The translations under genes were made by a program, and so were the position numbers. A stretch of 9,249 nt of DNA. It comes from DAOVQB01 sp023128935 (lineage in GTDB: Bacteria > Eisenbacteria > RBG-16-71-46 > CAIMUX01 > WJJG01). Positions 8,060 through 9,249 of the stretch are shown here, in pieces. The DNA is taken from contig DAOVQB010000178.1 in NCBI GenBank assembly GCA_030628905.1, positions 1 through 9,249 of the forward strand. Reading direction: 5' to 3'. The notes under the pieces were generated by a model, which made no database searches, was not told the origin of the DNA, and was given only the letters and a program-made list of their open reading frames with translations. Position 1 is the stretch's first letter. Each line of letters opens with the position of its first letter.

Positions 8060-8129
8060 TCAAGTCCACTTGCTTAGGCGTGCGTGGAATCACCTCATGT
8101 GGCTATTGCGTGCACATATCGGCAAGTTT

Positions 8130-8690
8130 TCAGACTATTCCCCTCGCCAGTTCCCGGAAGCGACACAGGCCATTCGCATGGCGCATCTGCTCGGGGGTCC
8201 GGCAATCCGGCTCGAGGATCCGCGGCGACGCGACCAGGATGCAGCCACATCGCGCGCGGCTCGTCGCGACGTTCAATCGATTCGGGTTGTAGAGAAAGCC
8301 CATGCCCCGCGGCGCGTCCTCCGCGCAGGAGCTCGTCGCCGAGTAGATCACTACCGGCGCCTGCTGGCCTTGGAACCTGTCAACCGTGCCTACGCGAACA
8401 CCCTTGGGCAGACCCTCCGCCAGCGCGGCTACCTGCGCGTTGTAGGGAGCCACGACGAGGACGTCGCCTCGGTCGAGCGGGCGCTCGTCTCCGTTACGGT
8501 CGATCCAGACTACCCCGCCGGCGAGCAGGCCCTCGACGATTCCTCTCACCGCATCGACCTCCTCGGGCGAGCTGCTCGTGTTGCCCCTGTGCTCGACGGG
8601 GACGTAGAACAACCCACTCCCGGCAAACGGGGTGTGCCCCACGAGGGCCTGGCGCTCGAGACCGGAAAGCGAATTGAGACGCTGTGGGTC
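8130..8690 (-). pseudogene. C-terminal fragment of a superfamily 1 DNA/RNA helicase (AAA_12 / RecB-like nuclease-helicase type)
   Basis: The fragment of roughly 185 codons encodes only the second RecA-like domain of a UvrD/Dna2-like helicase. Visible motifs are ALVGHTPFAGSGLFYVPVEH, VLVVAPYNAQ (motif IV region), VGTVDRFQGQQAPVVIYS (motif V) and RLNVATSRAR (motif VI), ending ...LCRFRELARGIV at TGA 8132-8130. The Walker A and B motifs and the whole first domain are absent. Similarity begins near RLNSLSGLERQ (about 8685); the frame remains open to a TGA near 8750 but stops looking like helicase. Motif V has QGQQ where the family normally has QGxE, and one residue seems to be missing in IYSATSS compared with the IYSMATSS I recall; both fit decay. 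A GTG at 8642 gives a 170-residue reading frame without a ribosome binding site. The 70 bp from here to the FG-GAP remnant hold no gene. Confidence 0.75.
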
Positions 8691-8868
8691 CCGAATACTC
8701 CATCGCCCTTCAATTCTTGCAGTTGAATGAACCGCATCTCTGCCGGATGCTCAAATCCTCTCTCCATTCTTATCACGTCGTATTGCCTGGGTCGCATTCC
8801 TCGTCATCGCACGCAGCTACGCACCCTCGCGACGAGGCCTGGTGAGAAGTCCGGGCTGGTTGGATTCT

Positions 8869-8889
8869 GACGAATGCCTGGCATTCGTC
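8869..8889. repeat. Perfect 21-bp palindrome, candidate operator
   Basis: GACGAATGCC (8869-8878) and GGCATTCGTC (8880-8889) are exact reverse complements around a single central T. It lies 75 bp upstream of the start codon of the secreted protein gene at 8965. The near-zero spacing favours a dimeric DNA-binding protein over an RNA hairpin, although an 8-bp stem with a CCTGG loop is possible. No T-tract follows. Confidence 0.5.
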
Positions 8890-8950
8890 CGCTCAGCAGA
8901 GTAATCCTCTTCAAAGAGGGAGCCACAGTCCTCAGAGAGGTTCGCTGCCG

Positions 8951-8957
8951 AGGAGGT
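8951..8957 (+). promoter_or_regulatory. Consensus ribosome binding site for the gene at 8965
   Basis: AGGAGGT is a full anti-16S match, seven bases before ATG 8965. It selects this start and frame over the overlapping reading frames on both strands. Confidence 0.8.
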
Positions 8958-8964
8958 GTGGAAG

Positions 8965-9249
8965 ATGGTCCGACGAACGCCGCTTTCGTGGATGTTGCTG
9001 GCGCTCGCACTAGTCCTCCTGCCCGTTGCGGGACCGGTTCTTGCCACGGTCGAGGAGTTTGAATCCTGGCGCTTCGATCTCCTGGAGACCGACGATGAGT
9101 ATGCCCTCGACCAGCTCGCCAACCTCTTCCCCCGGCGCTGGGAGGAATCGTGGCGGAACGCGCGCCGGGGCGTGCGGCTGACTTCCGGTTGTGCCTCCTA
9201 CGAGAAGTGGGAGATGAACACGCAGATCATGCTGAGCCACGAGCTTCAG
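8965..9249 (+). CDS. Secreted protein of unknown function, N-terminal part, cut by the right edge
   Basis: The first 95 codons are in the window and the frame is open to the last base. Residues 1-27 are a clear Sec signal peptide (MVRRTPLSWMLLALALVLLP... ending VLA). The mature part begins TVEEFESWRFDLLETDDEY, then FPRRWEESWRNARRGVRLT and SYEKWEMNTQIMLSHELQ. The alternating pattern near the end (VRLTSG, EMNTQIMLSHEL) could be the first strands of an outer-membrane barrel, which is inference from a short stretch. The ribosome binding site is perfect and the codon usage looks normal, so this is an intact gene at its 5' end. No promoter hexamers are convincing; the 21-bp palindrome upstream may control it. 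I do not recognise the family. Confidence 0.8.
   Translation, partial: MVRRTPLSWMLLALALVLLPVAGPVLATVEEFESWRFDLLETDDEYALDQLANLFPRRWEESWRNARRGVRLTSGCASYEKWEMNTQIMLSHELQ

Noticed and set aside
8061..8072. Palindrome CAAGT-CC-ACTTG between the two remnants
   Set aside because: Five-base arms are common by chance, and no T-tract or gene start is associated.
8070..8726. Plus-strand open frame of 218 codons
   Set aside because: It lies opposite the helicase remnant, whose motifs are unmistakable on the minus strand; the plus frame is Arg/Pro/Ala-rich without motifs.

Overview
The window looks like chromosomal DNA of a moderately GC-rich, environmental Gram-negative bacterium. The best guess is an FCB-type candidate lineage (Eisenbacteria/Latescibacteria-like) or a neighbouring phylum. 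That inference rests on three things: a secreted beta-propeller protein ending in a FlgD-like/type IX-like C-terminal domain, an ECF-like sigma factor paired with a transmembrane Ser/Thr kinase, and FG-GAP proteins. No rRNA, tRNA, CRISPR array, insertion sequence or phage gene is visible.

Layout. (1) 1-501, minus: a gene of unknown function with a good ribosome binding site, broken by a one-base shift at a five-base homopolymer and running off the left edge. (2) 596-2869, minus: an intact 757-residue secreted protein with seven propeller-type repeats, a small beta-sandwich linker, a 'GYWKHQ' domain and a C-terminal FlgD-like domain. (3) 2870-3191: a divergent intergenic region with a possible promoter and inverted repeats. 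(4) 3192-3806 and 3868-6105, plus: an ECF-like sigma factor followed 61 bp later by a membrane-anchored Ser/Thr protein kinase with a ~380-residue extracytoplasmic part, probably one signalling operon. (5) 6106-6496: no gene seen. (6) 6497-8059, minus: a decayed integrin-alpha-like FG-GAP propeller gene with no 5' end and an internal amber codon. (7) 8130-8690, minus: the C-terminal piece of a superfamily 1 helicase. (8) 8965-9249, plus: the start of a secreted protein with a consensus ribosome binding site, cut by the window edge and preceded by a perfect 21-bp palindrome.

How it works together. The live unit is the sigma-kinase pair. The kinase probably senses something outside the cytoplasm through its C-terminal domain and signals to the cytoplasm, where the co-encoded sigma factor is the obvious candidate effector. 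The divergently transcribed secreted protein shares its upstream region with the pair and could be a target, but nothing in the sequence proves this. The right third is largely gene debris (two 5'-truncated remnants on the same strand) and ends in a new intact gene.
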